A stretch of 22,435 nt of DNA from Daldinia sp. FL1419 (GCA_025201765.1 MU623644.1:1-22435); one strand, 5' to 3'. Positions 10,087 to 19,837 are shown, counted from the first letter of the stretch. Notes: generated from the letters alone by a model not told the origin. A program made the numbers and translations.

Positions 10087-11731
10087 AACAATAAACCTGC
10101 AAAGGTTATTTTCTTATTTGATCAGCTTAAGTTCTTAAATATAGAATCGTTAGTTTTTAAAACCATAGAGCTTTGTACGATAAAAGTGTAGTGTTAGGGC
10201 ATATCCTGCAGGAGCTATTAGAGCTCTTTAGAAGTTGTTTTCCTGTCTAATCAGGTTAAGTTCTTAGGTTCTCAAGCATAAAATTATCAGTTTTCTATAG
10301 AGCTTCGTACAATAACATTGCAAAGCATATCCTATAAGAACTTTTATTCAATTAGAGCTCTTATTCAATTAGAGCTTATGTTTAATATATAAGCCTTCAG
10401 AAGTTGTTTACCTATCTGATCAACTTAAGTTCTCAAGTACAAAATTATTAATTTTTCTATCCCTCGAGGTGCGAGAGTGGCACAGTGGGGGGCGCTAAAA
10501 GTTATGTCCAATCAGAAATTATTGAAATGTAACTACATGCTTCTACGGCAAATTTTGCCTGTGCTATAAGTACCAGCATTTATCAGTTTTACAAATCAAT
10601 ATAGCACATTTTTTACAACAAAAACGTTGAAAATATAAGTTAAAAAAATTATTATAATAAAATACAATTAAATAAATATCTATTAAAACTAATTATTATT
10701 TATTATAACTTAAAATTGGGTATTTTGTTGTGTTGAATAGATTTTTATGGTATTAGATGAGGCTATTTTCGTTGTATCTGAGCTTTTGGACCAATTAAAC
10801 TACTAGTAGTTTTTTAGTGCGCCTCACTGTGCCACTCTCGCACCTCGAGGGATAGAGATTTGTACGATAAAAGTATAAGGTTAGGGTATATTTTGTAAGA
10901 GTTAGCAGAGTTCTTAGTCAATATAAATAAATTTCCAGAAGTTGTTTTCTTGTCTGATCAGCTCAAGTTAAGATGTACCCGATCATCAGTTTTTCCATAA
11001 AACTTCGTACGATAAAACTGCAGGGCATGTCCTGCAGGAGCTCCTGTTCAATTAGAGCTCTTGTTCAATTAGAGCTTATATTTAATATAAATAAGCCCTT
11101 AGAAATTGTTTTCTTATCTAATTAGCTCAAGTTTTCAAAAATAAAATTGTCAGTTTTGTATAATAAAACTGCAGGGCATATCCTGCAAGAACTCTTGTTC
11201 AATTAAAATTCTTGTTTAATTAAAGCTTATATTTAATATATAAGGCTTTAAAAGTTGTTTTCTTATTTGATCAACTTAAGTTCTTAAGGATAGAATTATT
11301 AATTTTTAAAATCATAAAATTTTGTACGGTAAAAGTATAGGGTTAGGGCATATCCTGCAGGAACTATTAGAATTTCCTTAAAAGTTATTTTCCTATCTGA
11401 TTCATTTAAATTCTTAAATATAAAATTATTAATTTTTAAAATTATAAAATTTTATATAATAAAAGTATAAGATTAAAATATATTTATTAAAACTTTAATT
11501 TAACATAAATAAGCTTTTAGAAGTTATTTTTTTATTTAATCAACTTAAATTCTTACTAATGAAAAAGATGTACCCAATTATAAATATTTTCTTAAACTTT
11601 AAATTTTTAATATATTTTTTTATTTCTTATTAATTTATTAATTACCTTAATAATTTTTATTAATTTTTATTAATTTCATATAATAATTTATTAAAAGAAT
11701 TTTAATATAATATATTGGAATTTATCCTGAA
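10087..11731 (-). repeat. Composite repeat element, copy C (inverted, truncated, interrupted)
   Basis: Copy C reads on the minus strand from the head TTCAGGATAAATTCC (11731 downward) through a TTAATAA array and about eight ~150-bp units. It ends inside a unit near 10,087, without the tail box and GACTCAGTTATAA end seen in A, B and D, so it is truncated at that side. Several units keep a GC-rich core such as CTGCAGGGCATGTCCTGCAG, so it appears less mutated than A or B. A 391-bp inverted-repeat element splits it at 10,461-10,851; without that insert it is about 1.25 kb. Confidence 0.75.
10461..10851. mobile_element. 391-bp MITE-like element with 27-bp terminal inverted repeats
   Basis: The ends 10,461-10,487 and 10,825-10,851 are perfect inverted repeats of 27 bp, starting CCCTCGAGGTGCGAGAGT and rich in CpG. 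The pairing continues imperfectly into GGCGCTAAAA / TTTTAGTGCGCC. The element sits in a repeat unit of copy C: flanks TTTTCTAT and ATAGAGATTTG rejoin to the common unit sequence TTTTCTATAGAG, implying a 2-bp AT duplication, although the repeat edge is ambiguous by a few bases. It has no coding capacity, so a transposase would act in trans. An inner inverted pair TGTGCTAT / ATAGCACA is also present. Its intact CpG-rich ends suggest a recent insertion after most of the RIP, or escape because it is short. Confidence 0.85.
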
Positions 11732-11990
11732 TTATTAAAAAACAGATTTTAATAAAAAAAATTCTTTTTTTTTAATTATTTTTAATATATAAATATTTAA
11801 AAATAATTAATTAAATTATTTATTTTAATAATTTATCAATATAAATAATTATTTATATATTTAAATAATCTTTATTAAAATTTAAAATATTAATTATTAT
11901 ATAATAATTAAAATTTAAATAAATTTATACTAATAATAAATTAATTATATATTTTTTAAGAATTTATGTTAGGGTTTGTGATATGGATAT

Positions 11991-12269
11991 TTATACTAGG
12001 TTGGCCCTAGGCGGTGTACGATTCTGCCGGGCCAGGTGGTCCGTGCTTCCAACAGGATCCACAACTTGATCACAAGTATATATCAATGGGATATCATGGC
12101 GGCGGTGTAGGTCTGCTGCAAGGCTCACATTTCTTATACATAGGTAAACGATTTGTACATCTGCTCCATTGGTATGTATTGCGTAGTAGGCATCTAGGCG
12201 AGGGGCAATGCATTTCTCTTGAATTACGCAGTTGCAGTTGGAGTTGAATGTCCGTTCCCAGTTGCACAT
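11991..12269 (-). CDS. Small hypothetical cysteine-containing frame at the AT-block border
   Basis: An ATG at 12,269 opens a 92-codon frame with six cysteines (MCNWE, NCNC, EKC, YLC and YTC contexts). I do not recognise it. No clear signal peptide is visible at this start. The frame stays open about 12 codons further upstream before a stop, so an upstream exon is possible. Another minus frame and one plus frame overlap it and are also open, so chance is a real alternative. Its place at the edge of an AT-rich block is where fungal secreted effectors often lie, but nothing else supports that role. Confidence 0.2.
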   Translation of the reverse strand: MCNWERTFNSNCNCVIQEKCIAPRLDAYYAIHTNGADVQIVYLCIRNVSLAADLHRRHDIPLIYTCDQVVDPVGSTDHLARQNRTPPRANLV

Positions 12270-12329
12270 GATGATGTCTATTGAGGAGTCTAAGGCAGGT
12301 CTCACGTATGGAGATTTGGATATTCACAT

Positions 12330-13722
12330 ATACCTGTTTATATTTTATACACTACCCAGAAGTAGCTCGAGAGCTCTTGTTATTCTACTTTCATTTCTCG
12401 CTCACCTGAGAGATTTGTGTTATGATTGACTATCCCCCGGCTTTATACACTTGGAAAACGAACGATTGGGTACTGTTTATAGATGATATCACACATCGTC
12501 CTCTTAACCGCTAAAGCACAGTCACTTCATCTAATCGGAGTCGAATGCGGCGGTTACCTACATAGAAAGTTCTCTAGGCTACAAGAGGACTGCCTCGTAT
12601 TTAGCATCCGATAGGCCACTTCCTAGAGGAGGCCATGGGAGATAGGATAGTGGTTGATTGGAACGTCGAGGTAGAAAAACTTCAGTTCTTGGCACAGCCC
12701 TTTGCAAATACAGGCATTTTGGGTTAGATGTTGCGAGTGGCCGTCTTTTCTTGGTTTATGTAGCGTAGCGTTCTCGCAGATAACGATGGGAACCTATGAT
12801 TCTACGCCGATGAAGGGACGCTGATATATATGAAAGCCGAAGCGGTTTAGTATACAAGCACCTCTAATAATCGGACGGTATCGCTAAGGGCGGAATGACA
12901 AAGTCTACACTGCTTATAGAATCTGACGGCTATCTATAATAGGTGCACATGCTCGCAGAAATTCGTTCTCGTACGACTAATAAGCATAGCCAAAACGTAT
13001 GGCGATCCATGAAACTGAAAGCTTGGGTCCGCGAATAAGAACAAGACATCAGGATGAAAATCTGCGATATACGATCCCACCTCGGGCATTGTTTAGAGAA
13101 CAGCCCGCAAAATTAGATGTCCTAAGAAATTACGGAGAGATACAAATCTATTACGAGACGACATGACAAGCATCGTTGGCTGAAAGCCAGGACACGCAGT
13201 CATAAAGATTGACCCATGAACAATAGTCTCGAGAAAAAAAGGGGTAAAAGATGTTAATTGAAACGAACATCTCCAACGTTTATATCACGATCGATGGTGC
13301 TTTGGTTCGTCTTTATATACAATTTCACATATATACCTGGTTTCTTGCACTATTTGTAGTTCATTCTTACTCTACGTAGGCCTTAAGAGGGAATCTTACC
13401 GTGGGGGTGATAATGTAGGGTAGTATTTGTCAGGGTTTCATCAAGTCCTATAAATCGATCAATATTCTTGGCATGGTGTAATTATGGATCGCCTACAAGA
13501 CCAGAATCCCTTTACGGTACGACATTCATTGGCCGAATTCCCATCATCGTTTATACTGCCCTTCTACCCGAGGAATGTCACAAGATATCATGACTCACGT
13601 AGTATCTAATATTAGGCGCCGGTGTCTGCCTTCGTTATGAATATTCGTAACCTCCCACTACTAGGCCTTGCACAAACATATTCGAATTTACATCATAGCC
13701 TAATTATCCCGCCCATGCCCGC
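12330..13722. other. Intergenic region of normal composition
   Basis: About 1.4 kb of non-repetitive sequence with balanced base composition and frequent stops in all frames. I see no convincing exon series, tRNA or other RNA gene. Apart from the small frame at 13,484-13,609 it holds only short open stretches. It is not visibly RIP-mutated. Confidence 0.6.
13484..13609 (+). CDS. Small hypothetical frame (41 residues)
   Basis: An ATG at 13,484 opens a 41-residue frame (begins MDRLQDQNPFTVRHSLAEF) ending in TAA, converging on the end of the minus-strand gene at 13,723. The composition is protein-like, with few low-complexity residues, but the frame is short and no family is recognised. It might be a first exon, yet no good donor plus downstream exon is evident before 13,723. 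It is probably chance. Confidence 0.15.
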   Translation: MDRLQDQNPFTVRHSLAEFPSSFILPFYPRNVTRYHDSRSI

Positions 13723-16054
13723 TTAGGCTTGCACGATCACCTGAACATCTATCACCGTTGCTCGTGCCATCTTCTTAAGAAGTGTACGCTCATCGGCCTC
13801 ACGATACCTCTCCCACCCATCCAGTCCTTCCCTTGCCTGGATGCTCAAGGTTTCGTAACCCTGCTTGATCACTTCGGCCACTTCGGTACTAGTGAGGTTC
13901 TTTTTGGAACTATCAGAGTCCAGCATTGTCTTGTAGTGCGTACTCACGCTGATAAGCGTTCCTATTGAATTCGAGGGTCGGCTTGATAGGCGGTAAGTGT
14001 CACGGAATTTTATCAGAATCTCGCCACTCTCTACAACTTTGTAGAATAGGTCATCATAGGCGGTAGGCGTAGGAAGAAACGCTTCACCTGCCGAAAGAGA
14101 AAGAGCTAATAGGTTCACGACCAGATCCAGGAGGGATTCGTAGTGGGATAGCCCCTTGAGGTCGGAAGCATAAGTAGTGAGAAAACGAACAAGGGATAGC
14201 AGTGAACGGAACAGTTCAGACCAATGGTATTGCAATCTCGTCCGTGACCGCGAGAGGTACGAAATGATACGCAGTATAATACCGACACACAAAGTATAAA
14301 GGCTAACATCGAGTCTTCGCCGCAGATTGTGGTTGATGCCATCTATCATGGTGTCTAAGACGCTCGTCGCTAGGATGCGTTCTCCTCGGACAGCTGGTAG
14401 GAATGGTTGCCGTTGGCGGCAGAGTCTAACTGCAACTTTACTCTCATCGCTACATATCCGCTTACACAGCAGCTGATCCTCGATGAGTAGCCGGAAAACC
14501 ATCAAACTGAGATGAGCATAATTGGTGGCTCTGGTAGAAAGGAACGCATGCTGGAGAAGGTAAGAGGTTAATGACAGGAAACTAGAAATGGGTTGTTCTT
14601 CGCCCTTTCCGGCGGACATTGTAACAAGACTGAAGCAAAACAGTTTATTTGCGTGACTAAAGTCGTATGCCCCTAGAAGTACGGCAGCATCTTCACCAGG
14701 CCTAGTTGGATTAGCCTAGTCTTAGGAAGTAAATATGACGCCATCTTACAATTTCGCAAACATTTGCTTGGCCACTTCCGGGTCGTATACCGGTTTCTGA
14801 TGCGCCTTTGCACCAGGAGTAATAGCACCGAGACCGATCATGGTCAGGGTGTTAGCAATGGACCACCCTTCAGGTAAGTCTTGTAAGATATCGACGTATT
14901 GGCCTCTTAAGCCCCGGCATGTATGTCCGATACACCTAACGATCTTTCGTATCGCGGCCTCGTTAACAAAATCGTTTAGTCGCAACTGGTAAGGATTTTG
15001 GAATTCGAATTTGTTGTAATTGGCCAATAGGCCCAATAAAGTAAAAGGTTCCAGGACCCTTTCGGGTGATTCCGAGTCTTGAATGAGCTTACAACACGTT
15101 AGTTTCGTATATAGAGCTGGTGATATGAAAATTTTTTTTTTTTTTTTACCAACCTTCATTATGGAGGGGAAGAGATCCCGTTGTATGAAATAGGTTAGAA
15201 TGCTCGTCTGGTACGCACCCGAGGTAATGGATAAAACCACATCCACGGCCTTCTGCCGAACTTCCACTAAATTGCCAATTAATCATTAGCACCCTCCTCG
15301 CCTATCTTACGAAGTAGGATATCGGCCTACTTGATTTTCCATTGCGAATTACTCCGTCTAGAGCCCCGACAAAATCAGTGAAGATAGCATCAACTTGATC
15401 TAGACCTGCTAACACTGCTATGATATCCGAGCTCGGGTTCGTATATTTTTTAGGGAGAATAGCCGAAAAGAAGGTAGTCAATGTCTGTGTAAATAGAACT
15501 TGTTAGAGGACGTAATCTTGGAGAAACACGTTTCTGGGTCGAGTTGAATCATTCACCTCGAGGGCATGCATGTCAGCTGTACCGCTGCCTTTCTTCAAGC
15601 ATTCCACAGCCCGAAAGAAAAGCTGACGAGTTTGCGGGTGAAGGCTTATTAAGTCATCGGGGCCTAAAGCAGCTAGGATTTGTTGTAAAAAGGGTCGATC
15701 GGGCTTTAGGAGAAAAAACTCCCTCCAAAAACCTTCGGCCTTCTCGCCATCCGTATCGATGTCATCCTACTCAGGCGATGGAATAGTCAGCGATTAGGCG
15801 GGGGAGTATGTGAGCGCGAGGGTTCCACGATTGCATAACTCCATGTTTCCCATGTTCCACGATTTTCTTCTTTTCAGGATACATCGACATACCTTGAATT
15901 ACCATTGTCAGCTTGTTTGATTTTGGTACCTAAAATCCTAAGATCAAAAGGAAAACCGAAGCTCCCGAACCTTGAATAACGCCTCGTACAATTGGTCAAC
16001 TTTCGGTTGGAAAGTCTCAGGTCGTGCCTGTTGGGTCAAGGGAGAGGCTTCCAT
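13723..16054 (-). CDS. ARMH3 (C10orf76) homologue, DUF1741 family, six exons
   Basis: Six exons: 16054-15971, 15766-15557, 15484-15331, 15266-15154, 15087-14750 and 14701-13723. Joined, they give 1878 nt (625 residues plus stop) in one frame. The ATG has purine at -3 and G at +4. Landmarks are FQPKVDQLYEALFK (exon 1), GFWREFFLLKPDR (residues 40-52), NPSSDIIAVLAGLDQVDA, ANYNKFEFQNPYQLRLNDFV, YHWSELFRSLLSLVRFL (about 458-474) and FLPTPTAYDDLFY (508-520). They match human ARMH3 in order (for example FLPTPSSYDELYY), to near its C-terminus. Human ARMH3 is an armadillo-like helical protein that binds PI4KB at the Golgi and supports Arf1/GBF1 function; fungal members are little studied, so the role here is inferred. 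Introns of 72, 64, 66 and 48 nt have CTRAY-like branch sites; the first gap is 204 nt. The third donor, GTAGGC, is weak but is the one that keeps frame. Confidence 0.92.
15767..15970 (-). other. First intron of the ARMH3 homologue, possibly a twin intron
   Basis: The gap between LFK (exon 1) and DDIDTDGEK (exon 2) is 204 nt, about three times the other introns. It can be split into two abutting introns: 15970-15893 (78 nt, donor GTTCGG, branch GCTGAC, acceptor TTCAAG) and 15892-15767 (126 nt, donor GTATGT, branch GCTGAC, acceptor GAGTAG). The 9-mer ATTCAAGGT occurs at both donor junctions. A single 204-nt intron using the weak GTTCGG donor gives the same protein. Confidence 0.5.
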
Positions 16055-16867
16055 TACCAATGGCAAGTATAAACAAGCGACACATGAACGCAGTTCAAAC
16101 TATACCGTGGGCGTAATGCGACAATGTGGTACCATGGCAGGAACAGAGTATCGTGATCGTTGCAGTGAGTCGTTACAGTGAGTCGCGTATTGTTGTAATA
16201 AGTGGTGATTCTTTTCTCACTTGTTCCTTTATTTTCTTCAAAGATCTTATCCGTGCCAATTACACCTAGGTAGGTATAATAGTATAATAGTCGGCTACCT
16301 AATCCAGGTACTACCTCGTCGCGATCATTAAGAATAATATGATAACCGAGTATAGGTATGCGACAACTATTCGTGGTATGTACTGTAGTATGAAAGGTAG
16401 TAGTTATTTTAAGTGGCGGAGTAGAATGCACGTCCCACCACTGCTCGGCCACTGGTATCCAAGTACCTGCTTAATTGCATACATATGCCTCGTACATGCC
16501 TCCGGGAGGTACCTAGGAATTGATACAGGAGGTACCTCCTGCCTATGTACACGTGGTCTTGTACTTCGGGAAAGGGTTATTACAGTGAATTAGGGGAGTT
16601 GACCAATAGCAGATCCTTGATTGGTCCGGCAATCCCCGAGTCGCGAAACCTTATCGACCGATGTCATCAGACATCCAACTCTAGAGTTACTTTTAATGGT
16701 TTGATCTAATTAGCAATTTCTAAGCCATTCCACATTTTAAGACTTGCTTCCAATATACATAGCAGTAACTTATGGGTGCTATAGAAATTTAATTTCTAGC
16801 CTCGGTCTTTCCTCTATCTTATTTTACTTATATTCATAGACTGTGCTTGTCTGCTAGTTATAGCATA
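16055..16867. promoter_or_regulatory. Divergent promoter region between the ARMH3 homologue and ISA1
   Basis: Both genes start outward from this 813-nt stretch, so it must hold both promoters. No coding exon is convincing. Pyrimidine-rich sequence (CTCGGTCTTTCCTCTATCTT at 16,801) precedes the ISA1 ATG, as is common at fungal start regions. An inverted pair TAGGTAG / CTACCTA lies near 16,270-16,300, and a palindrome cluster lies at 16,504-16,541. No transcription factor can be named from these alone. Confidence 0.6.
16504..16541. promoter_or_regulatory. Palindrome cluster, candidate factor-binding site
   Basis: CAGGAGGTACCTCCTG at 16,526-16,541 is a perfect 16-bp palindrome. Its half GGAGGTACCT also occurs 23 bp upstream at 16,505-16,514. 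Spacing and symmetry fit a dimeric DNA-binding protein, but the binding protein and which gene it would control are unknown. Confidence 0.4.
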
Positions 16868-17651
16868 ATGAATTCTCCCCGCATGGCGATTTCGCGAACT
16901 TGGACAGTCTTGTCCGGCCGGCGCATTGCTACTTCGGCCCCGAAACTACTACCTTGCGAAAGTCTTCTACGACAATTCTCGAATTACCAGCCATGGTATA
17001 CACCCTCGGAAAAGTTTCGAGAAACGTCAACGTATCAGCCTTATCCTTTAAACTCAAACCCTGGTAGATCCTCAGCCGCGCACAACGAACCGATTCAAGA
17101 AACCTCCATCGCCAGTCCCATACCAAACGTTCACGAGACACGGCCGCCACTCCAGCCAAAACCACTTACACATACCGATGTTGCCATTGCGGAACAAGAA
17201 GCTCAGAAGTCGAAGCTAGTCTCTTCTAAACGCAAGCTTAAGCCACGCAAAGCCGCGTTAAAACTCACACCTTCAGCTGTACAACATCTTCGCGGCTTAT
17301 TGGACCAACCAGAGCCAAAATTAATCAAGGTGGGCGTGCGGAATAGGGGATGCAGCGGTCTGTCTTATCATCTGGATTATGTGGATAAGGCTGGAGCCTT
17401 TGACGAAGAGGTCGAGCAGGATGGAGTCAAAGTCCTGATAGATAGCAAGGCGCTATTCAGCATAATAGGGAGTGAAATGGATTGGGTTGAGGATAAGCTA
17501 AGCCAGCGGTTTATATTCCGAAATCCAAATATAAGTTAGTATCATTTCCATCCGCTATTTTAATTGCAATTCCCCGGCCGCGCAAATATGATTAGATGCT
17601 AATATAGGTGTAGAGGAGGAATGCGGTTGTGGAGAATCTTTTATGGTGTAG
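16868..17651 (+). CDS. ISA1: Isa1, mitochondrial A-type iron-sulfur cluster assembly protein
   Basis: Exons 16868-17534 and 17614-17651 give 234 residues. The ATG at 16,868 has A at -3; a second in-frame ATG at 16,883 has weaker context. The N-terminus is rich in Arg, Ser and Thr (MNSPRMAISRTWTVLSGRR), as in mitochondrial presequences, followed by a Pro-rich spacer to about residue 125. The HesB/IscA domain covers about 130-234, with VGVRNRGCSGLSYHLDY (Cys162), EEVEQDGVKVLIDSKALF and EMDWVEDKLS. The 79-nt intron (GTTAGT donor, GCTAAT branch, TAG acceptor) sits just before the final KEECGCGESFMV, which supplies Cys226 and Cys228. These three cysteines are the family's metal/cluster ligands. 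Isa1 works with Isa2 and Iba57 to mature mitochondrial [4Fe-4S] proteins. The RNRGCSGLSY signature and NPNI-ending domain fit Isa1 rather than Isa2. Without splicing the protein stops at 17,539, lacking both terminal cysteines. Confidence 0.95.
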
Positions 17652-17719
17652 TAATGAATAGCTATCATAGTGGCAGTAGGGGGGTTGTTATAATTATAAT
17701 AAATTGAAATATTATTTTA

Positions 17720-19837
17720 TCCAGGATAAAGTCCGGTATATTATACTGAAACTCTTCCAATAAATTACTATGTAAAATTGATAAGAAATTGATAATAATT
17801 GATAAGAGCTGATAAGAGCTGATAAGGGCTAATAAGGTGGTTAATAAGTTGATAAGGGGTAAAAAAAATACATTAAAAATTTAAAGTTTAAGAAAATATT
17901 TATAATTGGGTGTATCTTTTTTATTAGTAAAAATTTGAGATAATTAGATAGGAAAATAATTTTTAAGGAGTTTTAATAACTCTTACAAGATATACCCTAA
18001 CCCTATACTTTTATTATACAAATTTTTATAGAAAAATTAATGATTAGGGGTATCCTAATTTGAATTAATCAAACAAGAAAATAATTTTTAAAAGTCTTTA
18101 ATAACTCCTATAAGATATGCCCTAACCTTATATTTTATTGTACAAATCTTTATGGAATTATTGATGATTCTATGCTTGAGAATTTAAGTTAATCAAATAG
18201 GAAATAATTTTTAAAGGTTTATTTATATTAAATATAAACTTCAATTGAATAAGAGTTTTAATTAAATAGAAACTCTAATAACTCCTACAGGATATACCCT
18301 GCAATTTTATTGCACAAAACTCTATAGAAAATTAATAATTCTATACTTAATAATTTAAGTTAATTAGATAGGAAAACAACTTCTAAGGGCTTATACATTA
18401 AATATAAGCTCTAATTAAATAAGAACTCTAATTGAACAGGAGCTCTAATTGAATAGGAGCTCCTACAGGACATACGATAACCCTACACTTTTATTATACA
18501 AAATTCTATGATTTTAAAAATTGATAATTCTATCCTTAAGAACATAAGCTGATCAGATAGGAAAATAATTTCTGGAGGTTTATTTATATTAAATTTAAAC
18601 TCTAATAACTTTTGCAAAATATACCCTGTATTTTATTGTACAAATCTTTATAAAAAAATTAATGATTTAATAATTAAGAACTTAATCTAATTAAACAAAA
18701 ATTAATATTTAAGAGTTTATACATTAAACAAGAACTCTAATAACACCTGCAAGACATACCCTGCAGTTTTATTGTATGAAGTTTTATAGAAAAACTAATA
18801 ATTTTATACTTAAAAACTTAAACTAATCAAATAAAAATCAATATTTAAATACTTATTTATATTGAATATGAATTTTAATTGGATAATGAATAAGAATTTT
18901 GATAACTCCTACAAAATATACCCTAACCTTACACTTTTATCGTACAAAACTCTATAGAAAACTAATAATTCTATACCTGAGAACTTAAACTAATCAAATA
19001 AGAATCAACATTTAAAAATCTATATATTAAATATAAACTCTAATTGAATAGGAGTTTTTGCAGTTTTATTATACAAAACTCTATAGAAAAATTAATAATT
19101 CTATACCTGAGAACTTGAGCTGATCAAACAGGAAAACAATTTCTGAAGGTTTATTTATATTGAATATGAACTCTAATTAGACAGGAGCTCCTGCAGGACA
19201 TGCCCTTCAATTTTATCGTACGAAACTCTATAGAAAACTAACAATTCTATGCTTGAAAACCTAAGAACTTGAATTAATCAAACAAAAAAACAACTTCTAA
19301 AAGTTTATTTATATTAAATATAAAATTTAATTAAATAGGAATATACCCTAACCTTTACATTTTTATTATATAAAGCTTTATAGAAAATTAATAATTTTAT
19401 ATTTAAGAACCTAAATTAATCAAATAAGAAAACAACTTCTGAAAATTTATTTACGTACCAAAAAGCGTTAGATTGGCGGATTTTATCCTGGCCCTATCAC
19501 CCCGACTTATTATTATAAAAAAATTAATAATTCTATATTTAAGAATTTAAGTTAATTAAATAGGAAAATAATTTTTAAAGGTTTATTTATATATTAAAAA
19601 ACTTGTAAAAACCTTAGAAAGATTAGTTCCATAAAGGCTAATAAAATCTTACAACTTTAATTACGTAATTACATTATAGCCCTCTATAAGAACCAGCCTT
19701 TAAAAAAATAATAAAAATAAAAAAAATTTAAAAAGAAATAATAAAAAAATAATAAAAAAATAACTTATGTAATTGGGGTGACTCAGTTATAAAAATAATT
19801 AAAAAAGGAATTTAATTAAAAATATAAGAATAATTTT
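17720..19837 (+). repeat. Composite repeat element, copy D (longest)
   Basis: Copy D begins TCCAGGATAAAGTCCGG at 17,720, has the TTGATAAG array at 17,776-17,860, about eleven tandem units, the GGCGGATTTTATCCTGGC box near 19,474, the TTACGTAATTA palindrome near 19,662, and the tail GACTCAGTTATAAAAATAAT...AATAATTTT ending at 19,837. The recurring TATAGAAAA box appears near 18,036, 18,148, 18,322, 18,505, 18,648, 18,783, 18,951, 19,079, 19,228, 19,376 and 19,515, giving spacings of roughly 110-185 bp (average about 148). It is longer than A or B because it has more units. No frame is open. Confidence 0.85.

Larger units (their letters stand above)
1..11960. other. AT-rich, RIP-like repeat block (left)
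   Basis: This block is dominated by A and T and has stop codons in all frames nearly everywhere, so no intact protein-coding gene is visible. It consists of diverged repeat copies described separately. Copies that can be aligned differ mostly by C/T and G/A transitions, as expected of RIP in ascomycetes. The stretches 1-861, 2251-4135, 6338-7663, 7851-9377, 9563-10086 and 11732-11960 hold nothing I can identify beyond homopolymer and AT-rich sequence; (AAT)n lies near 9283-9303. The change to normal composition at about 11,950-11,990 is abrupt. Confidence 0.85.

Noticed and set aside
11963..11980. TTAGGG motif near the AT/GC boundary as a telomere relic
   Set aside because: Only one TTAGGG occurs, with no tandem array, so it is expected by chance.
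12014..12429. Two plus-strand frames of 77 and 65 codons and a second minus-strand frame
   Set aside because: The plus frames start at GTG and TTG and have stops immediately upstream. All conflict with each other and with the cysteine-containing frame, and none resembles a known protein.
14115..14342. 75-codon minus-strand frame inside the last ARMH3-homologue exon
   Set aside because: It is an alternative frame of exon 6, where the main frame matches human ARMH3 throughout.
13723..15267. Two separate minus-strand genes (13,723-14,619 and 14,746-15,267)
   Set aside because: A 48-nt intron at 14,749-14,702 joins them in frame within one ARMH3-type protein. The upstream one would start at a GTG that spans an intron acceptor.
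15544..15786. 80-codon plus-strand frame
   Set aside because: It is antisense to exon 2 of the ARMH3 homologue (residues 29-98), which matches the family in order; the plus-strand frame is a shadow.
16054..16452. 132-codon minus-strand frame whose stop overlaps the ARMH3-homologue ATG (TAATG)
   Set aside because: It has no ATG anywhere (opens at GTG), a Thr/Tyr-rich chance-like composition and no family resemblance. Eukaryotic genes do not normally use such overlaps.
16339..16593. 84-codon plus-strand frame in the divergent promoter
   Set aside because: It has an ATG, but no recognisable domain and no splice partner, and it overlaps the palindrome region. Most likely chance in an 813-nt intergenic stretch.
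17535..17539. ISA1 as a truncated gene ending at 17,539
   Set aside because: A canonical intron with donor, GCTAAT branch and TAG acceptor restores the family's KEECGCGESF end in frame.
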